DNA from: an uncultured bacterium
GTDB taxonomy: Bacteria; Bacteroidota; Bacteroidia; Chitinophagales; Chitinophagaceae
Length of the DNA: 36,941 bases
Direction: 5' to 3'
Assembly (NCBI GenBank): GCA_903959965.1
Contig: CAJBZC010000055.1
Location: forward strand, 1-36,941
Position 1 is the first letter of the stretch, and the number at the start of each line of letters is the position of its first letter. Of this stretch, positions 16,392-24,228 are shown piece after piece. The notes below the pieces were generated by a model, which did no database searches, was not told the origin of the DNA, and was given only the letters and a program-made list of their open reading frames with translations. The translations under genes were made by a program, and so were the position numbers.

Positions 16392-16877
16392 ATGATCAGC
16401 GTAGCGTCACCGGAGGATTTCTCCTTTTTATATCGGTTGTACATGCATCCGGCCACTAACCCCTGGTTGTTGTACGAGGTGCAGCCAATGGAAGATTTCT
16501 TACCGGAACTGAGGATGTTGACGGACCGAGGTATGTTGTACACGTATGCCTTTGAGGGCGTGACTGTCGGGATGTTCAAGTTGCAGCCTATGAAACATCG
16601 CAACAGTCATATCGTCTATCTCGGCGGTGTGGCGATTGATCCGGATCATTCTTGCCGGGGCATTGGGACGGAGATGATCCGATCTGCGGTAGCACTTGCG
16701 CGTGGGAGGGGTTTTAAACGTATGGAGTTGACGGTGGCAACCGCCAATGAACGGGCAATACGTGTTTATGAACGTGTGGGATTTCGCTTTGAAGGTGTTC
16801 TGCGTGATTATAGTTATCTAGCTTCAGAAGACAGATTTATTGATGAGCAGGTCATGGGGCTCATCTTTGAGGATTAA
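16392..16877 (+). CDS. GNAT-family N-acetyltransferase
   Basis: A 161-residue GCN5-related acetyltransferase. The acetyl-CoA binding motif A is clear: GGVAIDPDHSCRGIGTEMI (about 78-96, with the RGIGT pyrophosphate loop). Motif B follows, with ELTVATANERAIRVYERVGFRFEG. The length and C-terminal YERVGF-EGVLRDY pattern are like the RimJ/RimL subgroup that acetylates N-terminal amines or small molecules. The target is unknown. It is flanked by the divergent amidohydrolase and, 143 bases downstream, ppdK. No operon partner is evident. Confidence 0.88.
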   Translation: MISVASPEDFSFLYRLYMHPATNPWLLYEVQPMEDFLPELRMLTDRGMLYTYAFEGVTVGMFKLQPMKHRNSHIVYLGGVAIDPDHSCRGIGTEMIRSAVALARGRGFKRMELTVATANERAIRVYERVGFRFEGVLRDYSYLASEDRFIDEQVMGLIFED

Positions 16878-17020
16878 CCCAGACCTCAAGATCTCGCAGT
16901 ACCGATTTTTCTGATCCGGGTCATCTTTCACGGTGACTACAATCATCGTTTCAAGTGATGTCACCCCATCAAACTGGGTGAGGGTTCAGCTTAACTATGT
17001 GGTGAAACAAATCCCATGTA

Positions 17021-19783
17021 ATGGCAAAGGCTCCTGTGACTCCACGAACCGGCAAATCCCGGAAATATGTCTATTTTTTTGGCGCTGGTAAGGCCGATGG
17101 CAACGAGTCCATGAAGAACCTCCTGGGGGGCAAGGGTGCGAATCTTGCTGAGATGGCGGGTCATCCCAGGTTGAGGTTGCCGGTTCCACCCGGATTTACG
17201 ATCACCACGGAGGTCTGCACTTATTACGATGCCAACAACCATACCTACCCGAAGCTATTGGAGGCTCAGGTCAGGTCTGCACTGGTTCAGGTGGAAGGCT
17301 TGATGGGCAAGTGTTTCGGAGATCCTGTCAATCCTTTGTTATTATCGATCCGATCGGGTGCGCGCCGGTCGATGCCCGGCATGATGGAGACAATCCTGAA
17401 TGTGGGATTGAATGCTGAAACGATCAAGGGGTTGATCGCTCAGACGGGAGACGAGCGGTTTGCTTATGATGCCTATCGCCGGTTTATCATGATGTATGCG
17501 GATGTGGTGATGGAGAAGGCGGCCGCTATTGAGCCCAAGGGAGGCAAAGGCATTCGTAAAGTGCTGGATGAAAAACTTGAGGCGATCAAACATGCCCGCG
17601 GTTATCAAAGTGATACGGATCTGACCGTGGAAGAGCTCAAGTCACTGGTCGAAGATTTCAAGAAGACGGTCAAGAAGGTATTGGGTCGTGCGTTCCCGGA
17701 TGATCCGTTCGAGCAGTTATGGGGTGGGGTGGGTGCTGTCTTTTCCAGCTGGAACGGAAAGCGTGCGGTTGAGTATCGTCGGATCGAGAAGATCCCGCCT
17801 GAGTGGGGTACGGCGGTGAATGTACAGTCGATGGTGTTTGGCAACATGGGCATGGACAGTGCGACAGGTGTTGCTTTCACGCGCAATCCCGGCACCGGAG
17901 AAAACCAGTTCTATGGAGAATATCTCGTGAATGCGCAAGGTGAGGATGTGGTGTCCGGTACGCGAACTCCTGCGCCCGTGAATGCCTATTCCAGGAACGA
18001 TCAGAGTGCGCATTTTCCCACGCTGGAGGAGATCATGCCCAAGCTTTATAAGGAGCTGAATGGATATCAACGTCGGCTGGAGCGTCATTATAAGGATATG
18101 CAGGACCTGGAATTTACCATTGAGCGGGGCAAGCTCTACATGCTGCAGTGCAGGGTGGGCAAGCGCAATGGTGTGGCAGCGGTTCGCATGGCCATTGAGA
18201 TGTTTCAGGAGAAACTGATCAATGAGGCGGCGGCCATCAACCGGGTGGCACCCAATCAGCTGGTGGAGTTATTGCTACCCATGCTGGATCCCGATGCGGA
18301 GCTGTTAAACAAACCTATTGCCAAGGGACTGCCGGCGGGTCCGGGCGGTGCGAAGGGCCGCGTCGTCTTTACTTCAGCCGAGGCCGTGGAATGGGCATCT
18401 CGGGGAGAGCAGGTGATCATGGTCAGGGAAGAGACTTCTCCGGAGGATGTAGATGGTATGCATAAGTCTCAGGCCATCCTGACCACGAAGGGTGGCATGA
18501 CTTCGCATGCGGCACTGGTGGCGCGGGGTTGGGGCAAGTGTTGCATCGTAGGTTGCGGTGACATTGAGATTCATTCGGAAACGAAGACCTTTAAAACGAA
18601 GGCCGGCCAGGTCATTCATGAGGGAGACTGGCTCAGTCTGAACGGATCGAAGGGCCTGGTTTATGAGGGGACATTGCCATTGGTGGACATCGATCTGAAC
18701 AAGAACAGTTCCTATCGTGATTTTATGAAGCTGGTCGACAAGCACCGGGTGATGGGGGTGCGTACGAATGCGGATACTGCCCATGATGCGGCCACGGCGT
18801 TGTCGTTCGGAGCCGAAGGTATCGGACTGTTCCGGACTGAGCACATGTTTTACGGGGAGGGGAGTGACAAGCCATTGTTCTTGTTGCGTAAGATGATCGT
18901 CAGCAAGACGGAGAAAGAACGTCGTACCGCATTGAATGAGTTGTTCAAGTATGTGAAGCAGGACATCAAGGAAACGATGAAGGTTATGACCGGATATCCT
19001 GTCACGATCCGGTTGCTGGATCCGCCCTTGCATGAGTTTGTGCCTCATGATCCGGCCAGGTTGCATGAGTTGAGCAAGGAACTGGGCATCAGTGTCAGCA
19101 TATTGAAGCGTCGCGTTTTGTCTCTTCACGAAAACAATCCCATGTTGGGTCACAGGGGTGTCCGGCTTGGCATCAGTTATCCGGAGATCACGGAGATGCA
19201 GGTTCGTGCCATCCTGGAAGCGGCCGCTGAGTTGAACAAGGCAGGTAAGAAGGTATTTCCGGAGATCATGATACCGGTGACTTGTACATCTAATGAATTG
19301 GTGCACCAGAAGGCCATCGTTGATCGGGTGTATGCTGAGGTATGTGCAACGAAGGGAGTGAAAAAGATTCCCTATTTGTTTGGCACGATGATCGAAATTC
19401 CACGGGCGGCGCTGAAGGCCGGGCAGATGGCTGAGTTTGCGGATTTTTTCAGTTTTGGAACCAATGATCTCACGCAGATGTGTTTCGGTTTCAGTCGTGA
19501 TGATATCGGTGGCTTCCTGCCGAACTATCTGGATCAGAAAATCCTGACGGAGGATCCTTTCCAAAGCATCGATCAGGAAGGCGTGGGGGAGTTGGTTCGA
19601 CTGGGAACGGAGCGAGGTCGTCAGACGAAGAAGAAATTAAAGGTGGGTATCTGCGGGGAGCATGGAGGAGATCCCGAGAGCGTGAAGTTCTTCCATCGTA
19701 TGGGATTGAACTATGTGAGTTGTTCTCCTTTCAGGGTACCCATCGCCAGACTTGCTGCGGCACAGGCGGCGCTGTCAACATAA
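17021..19783 (+). CDS. ppdK: Pyruvate, phosphate dikinase
   Basis: This 920-residue enzyme interconverts pyruvate, ATP and phosphate with phosphoenolpyruvate, AMP and pyrophosphate. The N-terminal nucleotide-binding domain shows LLGGKGANLAEMA and LLSIRSGARRSMPGMMETILN. The swivelling domain carries the phosphorylated His496 in KGGMTSHAALVARGWGK. The C-terminal PEP/pyruvate barrel has GIGLFRTEHMF, GHRGVRLGI, PEIMIPVT, SFGTNDLTQM and GICGEHGGDP. Length is typical for bacterial PPDK. A TAACTATG sequence about 20 bases upstream may be a weak -7 box. Single-gene unit ending in a strong terminator. Confidence 0.97.
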   Translation: MAKAPVTPRTGKSRKYVYFFGAGKADGNESMKNLLGGKGANLAEMAGHPRLRLPVPPGFTITTEVCTYYDANNHTYPKLLEAQVRSALVQVEGLMGKCFGDPVNPLLLSIRSGARRSMPGMMETILNVGLNAETIKGLIAQTGDERFAYDAYRRFIMMYADVVMEKAAAIEPKGGKGIRKVLDEKLEAIKHARGYQSDTDLTVEELKSLVEDFKKTVKKVLGRAFPDDPFEQLWGGVGAVFSSWNGKRAVEYRRIEKIPPEWGTAVNVQSMVFGNMGMDSATGVAFTRNPGTGENQFYGEYLVNAQGEDVVSGTRTPAPVNAYSRNDQSAHFPTLEEIMPKLYKELNGYQRRLERHYKDMQDLEFTIERGKLYMLQCRVGKRNGVAAVRMAIEMFQEKLINEAAAINRVAPNQLVELLLPMLDPDAELLNKPIAKGLPAGPGGAKGRVVFTSAEAVEWASRGEQVIMVREETSPEDVDGMHKSQAILTTKGGMTSHAALVARGWGKCCIVGCGDIEIHSETKTFKTKAGQVIHEGDWLSLNGSKGLVYEGTLPLVDIDLNKNSSYRDFMKLVDKHRVMGVRTNADTAHDAATALSFGAEGIGLFRTEHMFYGEGSDKPLFLLRKMIVSKTEKERRTALNELFKYVKQDIKETMKVMTGYPVTIRLLDPPLHEFVPHDPARLHELSKELGISVSILKRRVLSLHENNPMLGHRGVRLGISYPEITEMQVRAILEAAAELNKAGKKVFPEIMIPVTCTSNELVHQKAIVDRVYAEVCATKGVKKIPYLFGTMIEIPRAALKAGQMAEFADFFSFGTNDLTQMCFGFSRDDIGGFLPNYLDQKILTEDPFQSIDQEGVGELVRLGTERGRQTKKKLKVGICGEHGGDPESVKFFHRMGLNYVSCSPFRVPIARLAAAQAALST

Positions 19784-19812
19784 GTTGGGTTTTGGTTTTT
19801 AGTTTTACTAAC

Positions 19813-19842
19813 GGGTCGCCTTTTCAGGCGGCCCTCTTTTTT
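19813..19842 (+). terminator. Rho-independent terminator after ppdK
   Basis: GGGTCGCC (19813-19820) pairs with GGCGGCCC (19827-19834), with one U-G wobble and a 6-base loop, followed by TCTTTTTT. It lies 30 bases past the ppdK stop. Confidence 0.85.
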
Positions 19843-20013
19843 GTCCATACTCATCACGCTTTAATTACCATCTTTCCAATTAAGACCCATGTCGTTTTTT
19901 TCTGTAACATAAATCACAGAGCAGGCAAGTTCAGGTCATATTCCACTGAATTGATGGGATATTCTTTTGACAGATAAATATAAATATATCAGGAACCCGA
20001 AAAAAACCAACAG

Positions 20014-20178
20014 ATGAATCAAAGATTAATTGACCGATTTTCCTCTCTGATATTCATATTTATCGTTGCACATTTTTTCTCTTTAAGTGTAAAGGCGCAG
20101 ACCAATTATGGAACGCAGTTGATGAACACGGTGATTGAAGGAACTTCCAATGTGCACGATTGGGAATCGATACGGTGA
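20014..20178 (+). pseudogene. Truncated 5' end of an exported, possibly YceI-like gene
   Basis: From an ATG at 20014 the frame codes 54 residues: a good signal peptide (about 1-28, ending VKA-Q) and then a short mature part ending VIEGTSNVHDWESIR before a TGA. The GTSNVHDWE pattern resembles the first strand of YceI-like lipid-binding proteins, which run to about 180 residues. Nothing after the stop in any frame continues that fold visibly. The simplest reading is a gene remnant truncated by deletion or mutation; a genuine 54-residue secreted peptide cannot be excluded. Confidence 0.5.
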
Positions 20179-20196
20179 AGGGACGTCCTGCTGATT

Positions 20197-20390
20197 ATGA
20201 GTCTGTTGTTTTTATTCCTGCAGGTCAAATTCTTCCCGGGTCTGGCGGAATTCTATTGGAGTGACATGTTCAGGTGGTCGGATGCATCGACCGACTGGAT
20301 GTTTTACGCGCATCCTTTTGTGGTGAGTTTTGCGCTGAAATGGTTCTGGCAGCTGTGGCCGGTATCATCTTTTCCTGGCTGAATCCGTAA
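20197..20390 (+). pseudogene. Fragment of a small membrane-protein gene with an apparent frameshift
   Basis: The frame from 20197 codes a hydrophobic helix (MSLLFLFLQVKFFPGLAEF), a loop with paired Trp and Asp, and a second helix (FVVSFALKWFW). It then goes out of frame near 20340, where another frame (M-VLAAVAGIIFSWLNP, stop at 20388-20390) continues as a plausible membrane segment. The two halves in different frames suggest a broken gene. I do not recognise the family. It directly follows the truncated exported gene. Confidence 0.4.
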
Positions 20391-20452
20391 CCGGGATCAG
20401 TGTAAGAATGTCCTGGCGGGGAATATGGATTGAACGTATGTTCTGCCTTTTC

Positions 20453-20460
20453 TATTTTTG
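20453..20460 (+). promoter_or_regulatory. Promoter of the one-domain asparaginase gene
   Basis: TATTTTTG at 20453-20460 matches TAnnTTTG; TTGA at 20430-20433 gives a 19-base spacer for a -33-like element. The transcript would begin near 20467, just before the ATG at 20475, which rules out the upstream TTG at 20430 as start. Confidence 0.55.
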
Positions 20461-20474
20461 CAGAAACACGGGAC

Positions 20475-20969
20475 ATGTCAATCAGCATATTCGTAACGGG
20501 CGGCACTTTTGATAAGGAATACAATGAGCTCACGGGCACCTTGTTTTTCAAGGACACACATCTGATGGAGATGCTGCGACTGGGTCGGAGTCGCCTGGAT
20601 GTCAGGATCCGAACATTGATGATGATTGACAGTCTGGATATGACTGAGGGGGACCGTGATCTGATCGTAGAGCAGTGTCGACATTCGGAGGATGCTCGGA
20701 TCGTGATCACGCATGGGACAGATACGATGGCGGAGACAGCAAGGGTGTTGGCGGGCAGATCAATTGGCAAAACGATCGTACTTACCGGGGCGATGATTCC
20801 TTATAAGTTCGGCAGTTCCGACGGGTTGTTCAATCTCGGCAGTGCCCTTGCGTTTGTTCAGACCCTGTCACCCGGTGTGTATGTGGCGATGAACGGAAGG
20901 GTTTTCACCTGGGATAATGTGTGGAAGAATAAAAAAACCGGAGAGTTCGAAGAGCTCCCCGGTTTGTAA
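20475..20969 (+). CDS. Single-domain asparaginase-like protein
   Basis: A 164-residue protein equal to only the N-terminal domain of L-asparaginases, which normally have about 330 residues. Active-site elements are present: FVTGGTFDKEY with the nucleophile Thr11, THGTDTMAETA with Thr82-Asp83, and LTGAMIPYK with Lys111. The C-terminal domain that completes the active site across the dimer in AnsA is absent. Short asparaginases like this are frequent in Bacteroidota, but their substrate is not established. The start at 20475 fits the promoter at 20453. The 3' end of the gene also encodes the terminator of the opposite OmpA-type gene. Confidence 0.82.
   Translation: MSISIFVTGGTFDKEYNELTGTLFFKDTHLMEMLRLGRSRLDVRIRTLMMIDSLDMTEGDRDLIVEQCRHSEDARIVITHGTDTMAETARVLAGRSIGKTIVLTGAMIPYKFGSSDGLFNLGSALAFVQTLSPGVYVAMNGRVFTWDNVWKNKKTGEFEELPGL
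20929..20965 (-). terminator. Terminator for the OmpA-type gene, inside the 3' end of the asparaginase gene
   Basis: AAACCGG (20935-20941) pairs with CCGGTTT (20959-20965), with a further GAG/CTC inner stem. The A run at 20931-20937 gives a U tract on the minus strand. It works for the minus-strand OmpA-type gene ending at 20988 and lies wholly within the plus-strand coding sequence. Confidence 0.6.
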
Positions 20970-20987
20970 TCATGTTTATTGTTCCGA

Positions 20988-21857
20988 TCAGCGACCCGGA
21001 TTTTCGAGCAGTTTGAAGAACTGGTCGAGTTGGGGCAGGATGACGATGCGAGTACGTCGGTTGGCGGCTTTACCCTCAGGCGTGCCATTTGAGGCGATGG
21101 GCAGATACTCGGCGCGTCCGGCAGCGGCCATCTTGGCGGGATCCATTCCATATTCCTTTTGAAGCATCCGAACGACGGTGGTGGCGCGTTTTGCACTCAG
21201 GTCCCAGTTGTCTGCCAGAAGCCCCTTGGTGAAGGGAACATCGTCTGTATGACCTTCTACCATAAATTCGATATCGGGCTGATTTTTCAGTACAGTGGCC
21301 ACTTTCCCGAGGACTTCTTTGGCCTGGTCGGTGATATCGTAGCTGCCTGACTTAAATAGCAGTTTGTCGGAGATGTCGACGAAAACGACACCCTTGTCCA
21401 CCTTGATGTTGATGTCCTTGTCGTCGAGGTTTCCAATGGCACCTTTAAGATTCATGACGAGCGCCATGTTCAGCGAGTCTTTGCGCGACATCTGCCGTTG
21501 CAAGCCCTGGATATAGTTGTCTTTGGCTCCGATGTTTTCGAGTGATTTCTTGATGCTTTCCGCCTGTGAAGAGGATATGACGGAGAGGTCTTCCAATTGC
21601 TTCAGGGCCTGGTTGTTGTTTTTCTTGAGCATGTTGTTCTGCTCTTCCAGGAGGCCGATCTTCGATTCCAGTGCTGCCCGGTTCCGGTCTATTACTGCCT
21701 TTTCATCCCGGCAGGATTGAATTTGTGCCTGATAACCCTTGATGGAGATCTCTGCTTCATTCAGTTTTCCCTGCAGTGATTCGAATTTTTTGGTACTGAC
21801 GCATGAAAACATTGTCAGGCCCAATCCCATCAAAAACAGGCTACTTTTCTTGATCAT
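20988..21857 (-). CDS. OmpA-family peptidoglycan-associated lipoprotein
   Basis: A 289-residue protein. The N-terminus has a lipoprotein signal with Cys19 (LTMFSC), so it is likely anchored in the outer membrane. A long coiled coil spans about 25-140. The C-terminal OmpA/MotB domain (about 155-280) has LLFKSGSYDIT, IEFMVEGHTDDVPF, NWDLSAKRATTVVRML and GKAANRRTRIVI, the pattern that binds meso-diaminopimelate in peptidoglycan. It probably tethers or spaces the outer membrane from the cell wall. TAACTTTA on the minus strand at 21901-21908 may be its -7 box. Single-gene unit. Confidence 0.9.
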   Translation of the reverse strand: MIKKSSLFLMGLGLTMFSCVSTKKFESLQGKLNEAEISIKGYQAQIQSCRDEKAVIDRNRAALESKIGLLEEQNNMLKKNNNQALKQLEDLSVISSSQAESIKKSLENIGAKDNYIQGLQRQMSRKDSLNMALVMNLKGAIGNLDDKDINIKVDKGVVFVDISDKLLFKSGSYDITDQAKEVLGKVATVLKNQPDIEFMVEGHTDDVPFTKGLLADNWDLSAKRATTVVRMLQKEYGMDPAKMAAAGRAEYLPIASNGTPEGKAANRRTRIVILPQLDQFFKLLENPGR

Positions 21858-22053
21858 GGTTTTCTCGTTATTTGTAAGGATTTATACCAACTAGATGGAT
21901 TAAAGTTAAAACAAAGGCTTCAAATCGATGTGGTCGGGTGATAAACAATTCAACCGGTGATTCTAAACCGTTTTGCCGGCAGTGATGGTTATCTCTGTGT
22001 GCTTTCCGAAACTCATCATTTTTTTCATATTTTAGACATCAAATAGATCCTGT

Positions 22054-22623
22054 ATGAACAGACGTGACGCGTTGGGCCGGGTTGCCCTTTTATTCGGAGG
22101 AACGATCGTGGGAGGCGCCGCATTTCTGGAGGGTTGTCGTCAGCCGGATGCGAAGTCGGTGGCCGGGTTGAGTTTCTCTACGGATGATATTGCTTTCCTG
22201 GACGAGCTGGCTGAGACGATCATTCCCACCACCAATACGCCCGGAGCCAAGGCTGCCAAAGTGGGTGCTTTCATGCAGGTCATGGTAACCGATTGTTACG
22301 AGGAGAAGGATCAGAAGATCTTTCTGGAGGGGATGAAGACCATCGACGAAGCTTGTCAGAAGTCGCATGGTCATGCATTCATGAAAGCGACACCCGAGCA
22401 GCGGCACACGCTGCTTTCCGGCATCGACAAGGAACTAAAGGAATATAATACCAAGAAAAAGAAGGAGGATCCGAACCATTATTTCGGACTGATGAAGCAG
22501 CTCACGCTGTTGGGTTATTTCACCTCTGAAATCGGCGCCACACAGGCTCTTCGGTATGTGGCTGTTCCAGGACGTTTTGAAGGATGTGTGCCTTACAAAA
22601 AGGGTGACAGGGCCTGGGCTTAA
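22054..22623 (+). CDS. Gluconate 2-dehydrogenase subunit 3-like Tat protein
   Basis: A 189-residue protein with a Tat-like N-terminus (MNRRDALGRVALLFGG) and a Cys at 28 that could also be a lipobox. The mature part has DIAFLDELAETIIPTTNTPGAKAAKVGAFMQ and LLGYFTSEIGATQALRYVAVPGRFEGC, matching the gluconate 2-dehydrogenase subunit 3 family. These small subunits assist membrane-linked GMC oxidoreductases that oxidise sugars in the periplasm. The usual partner, a GMC flavoprotein gene directly downstream, is not here; a Tat-exported sugar isomerase follows 89 bases later. It may work with an oxidoreductase encoded elsewhere. Confidence 0.85.
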   Translation: MNRRDALGRVALLFGGTIVGGAAFLEGCRQPDAKSVAGLSFSTDDIAFLDELAETIIPTTNTPGAKAAKVGAFMQVMVTDCYEEKDQKIFLEGMKTIDEACQKSHGHAFMKATPEQRHTLLSGIDKELKEYNTKKKKEDPNHYFGLMKQLTLLGYFTSEIGATQALRYVAVPGRFEGCVPYKKGDRAWA

Positions 22624-22712
22624 TGCTTTGAAAAGGCATCATCCGTGATTTTCTGAATGTTGTTGTCCTAGGCTGCATCGCCCTCATTAACCTCAACAAA
22701 CAATCGAGCCAT

Positions 22713-23627
22713 ATGACCATTGACAGAAGGAAGTTTCTCAGAACAGCTGCATGGGCGGCCTCCGGAATAACATTTGCTGGTATTGCCTGTAAGTCGGGCG
22801 GAACAGATCAAGCAGGCAGCGATACCGCCAAACTGGGTGCAGCGGCGGGAAGTAGTGTGGCATTGGCCTCTTATGGTTTGCAGTTGTACACGCTGCGCGA
22901 TGACATGCCAAAAGACCCCCGCGGTGTGATCAAACAGGTGGCGGGATTCGGGTATAAGGAACTGGAGGGATACGAAGGACCGCAGGGCATGTTCTGGAAT
23001 ATGCCGCATATGGATTTCAAGAAGTATCTCGATGAATTGGGTCTCACAATGGTGTCCTGCCATTGTGATATCGACAAGGATTTTGAGCGTAAGGCGGCAC
23101 AAGCCTCTGAAATCGGGATGCGTTATCTCATCTCACCCTGGATCGGTGCACAGAAAACAGCGGACGATTACAAGAAATTCGCCGATATCTTCAACCAGCG
23201 TGGCGAGATATGCCGAAAGAACGGAATCAGGTTTGCTTATCACAACCATGGTTACACCTTTGAGCCGGTGGAGGGTAAGATGCCGCAAGAATTGCTGATG
23301 GACGCTACGGATCCGGCCCTGGTGGACTTTGAAATGGATATCTACTGGGTGGTTACGGCCGGTGCCGATCCTTTGACATGGTTGGAGAAGTATCCAAATC
23401 GTTTCACGCTCTGTCATGTCAAGGATAGGATGAAAAATGCAGATCCCAAGGAACAGGATGCTTCCTGTGATCTGGGTGCAGGCACGATTGATTTTTCCAA
23501 AGTGCTCAGAGCAGCGGCCGACCGAGGCATGAAGCATTACATCGTAGAGCAGGAGCGATACGATAACACCACTCCGTTGAAGAGTGCTGAAGTAGGTGCA
23601 GCTTATCTGGCAGCCCTGCGCATCTGA
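22713..23627 (+). CDS. Tat-exported sugar phosphate isomerase/epimerase-like TIM barrel
   Basis: A 304-residue protein with a twin-arginine signal (DRRKFLRTAAWA, 4-15), so it is exported folded. The rest is a xylose-isomerase-like barrel: YGLQLYTLRDDM (54-65), GYKELEGYEG, VSCHCD, RFAYHNHGYTFEP, FEMDIYWV, LCHVKDR and YIVEQERY. The His, Asp and Glu residues are the usual metal ligands. Relatives in Bacteroidota act on 3-keto-sugars and glycosides together with GMC oxidoreductases. The neighbour is a small GMC-associated subunit, consistent with a periplasmic sugar oxidation or isomerisation step. The exact substrate is unknown. A terminator follows. Confidence 0.88.
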   Translation: MTIDRRKFLRTAAWAASGITFAGIACKSGGTDQAGSDTAKLGAAAGSSVALASYGLQLYTLRDDMPKDPRGVIKQVAGFGYKELEGYEGPQGMFWNMPHMDFKKYLDELGLTMVSCHCDIDKDFERKAAQASEIGMRYLISPWIGAQKTADDYKKFADIFNQRGEICRKNGIRFAYHNHGYTFEPVEGKMPQELLMDATDPALVDFEMDIYWVVTAGADPLTWLEKYPNRFTLCHVKDRMKNADPKEQDASCDLGAGTIDFSKVLRAAADRGMKHYIVEQERYDNTTPLKSAEVGAAYLAALRI

Positions 23628-23650
23628 TGAATATCACGTATGAGTTATAA

Positions 23651-23683
23651 GAGAAGCCGCCATTCGCGGCTTTTCATTTTTTT
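23651..23683 (+). terminator. Rho-independent terminator after the sugar isomerase
   Basis: A 10-bp stem GAGAAGCCGC/GCGGCTTTTC (23651-23660 and 23666-23675, one G-U pair) with loop CATTC is followed by ATTTTTTT. It lies about 24 bases past the stop at 23627. Confidence 0.85.
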
Positions 23684-23705
23684 GCCATCCCAACTACATA
23701 AGATC

Positions 23706-24152
23706 ATGAAACGACGACCAATCCTTTTGCTTCTCGTACTTCAGATTGTTTTCCTGATCCTTGCCATTCCGGATCTGAGGGCTCAGTCCCGTGCCGAGCG
23801 GAGCGTCAGGTTAATCCTTGACCAACAGACGGCTGCATGGAATCGGGGTGACCTGGAGGGGTTCATGCATGGATACTGGGAGAGTGATTCCCTGATGTAC
23901 ATCGGGAAGTCCGGTGTCACCTATGGGTATGCCAGCACCCTGGCAAGCTATCGACGTAATTATGGTGATACGGCCCGCATGGGAAAATTGAGGTTCGATC
24001 TCATTCAGGTCAGGCGACTTTCGGCCCGTTACTTTCACGTCGTTGGCAAGTGGTCCCTCAAGCGATCAGCCGGGGATGTGGGCGGACATTATACCTTGTT
24101 ATTCAGGAAGATAAGGGGCGAATGGGTCATTGTTTCTGATCATAGCAGTTGA
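23706..24152 (+). CDS. Secreted SnoaL/DUF4440-like protein
   Basis: I chose the ATG at 23706 because the longer frame from 23640 would begin inside a terminator hairpin, while the shorter form starts with a clean signal peptide (MKRRPILLLLVLQIVFLILA, cleaved near LRA-Q). The 148-residue product has an NTF2-like cone fold signature: LILDQQTAAWNRGDLEGFMHGYWESDSLMYIG, then YFHVVGKWSLKR and HYTLLFRKIRGEWVIVSDHSS. Such SnoaL/DUF4440 proteins are common in Bacteroidota periplasm and bind or turn over small molecules. No specific function can be assigned. It is a single gene between terminator and SPFH gene. Confidence 0.82.
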   Translation: MKRRPILLLLVLQIVFLILAIPDLRAQSRAERSVRLILDQQTAAWNRGDLEGFMHGYWESDSLMYIGKSGVTYGYASTLASYRRNYGDTARMGKLRFDLIQVRRLSARYFHVVGKWSLKRSAGDVGGHYTLLFRKIRGEWVIVSDHSS

Positions 24153-24228
24153 ACTATCCCTGATTTATTGAGGTAGAAATGCAACTTTTCTGTCTCAGGT
24201 TTCATCTAAACCTTCAAAACTTATTTAA

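Noticed and set aside
18374-19564. 396-codon open frame on the minus strand inside ppdK
   Set aside because: It lies wholly within the well-supported PPDK gene, has no recognisable domain and an unusual His/Arg/Leu-rich composition of an antisense shadow.
20430-20474. Upstream TTG start for the asparaginase-like gene
   Set aside because: The extension overlaps the -7 box at 20453, and the ATG at 20475 begins the conserved first strand.
23640-23705. Longer start for the SnoaL-like protein
   Set aside because: The extra codons are made of a terminator hairpin; the signal peptide begins at 23706.
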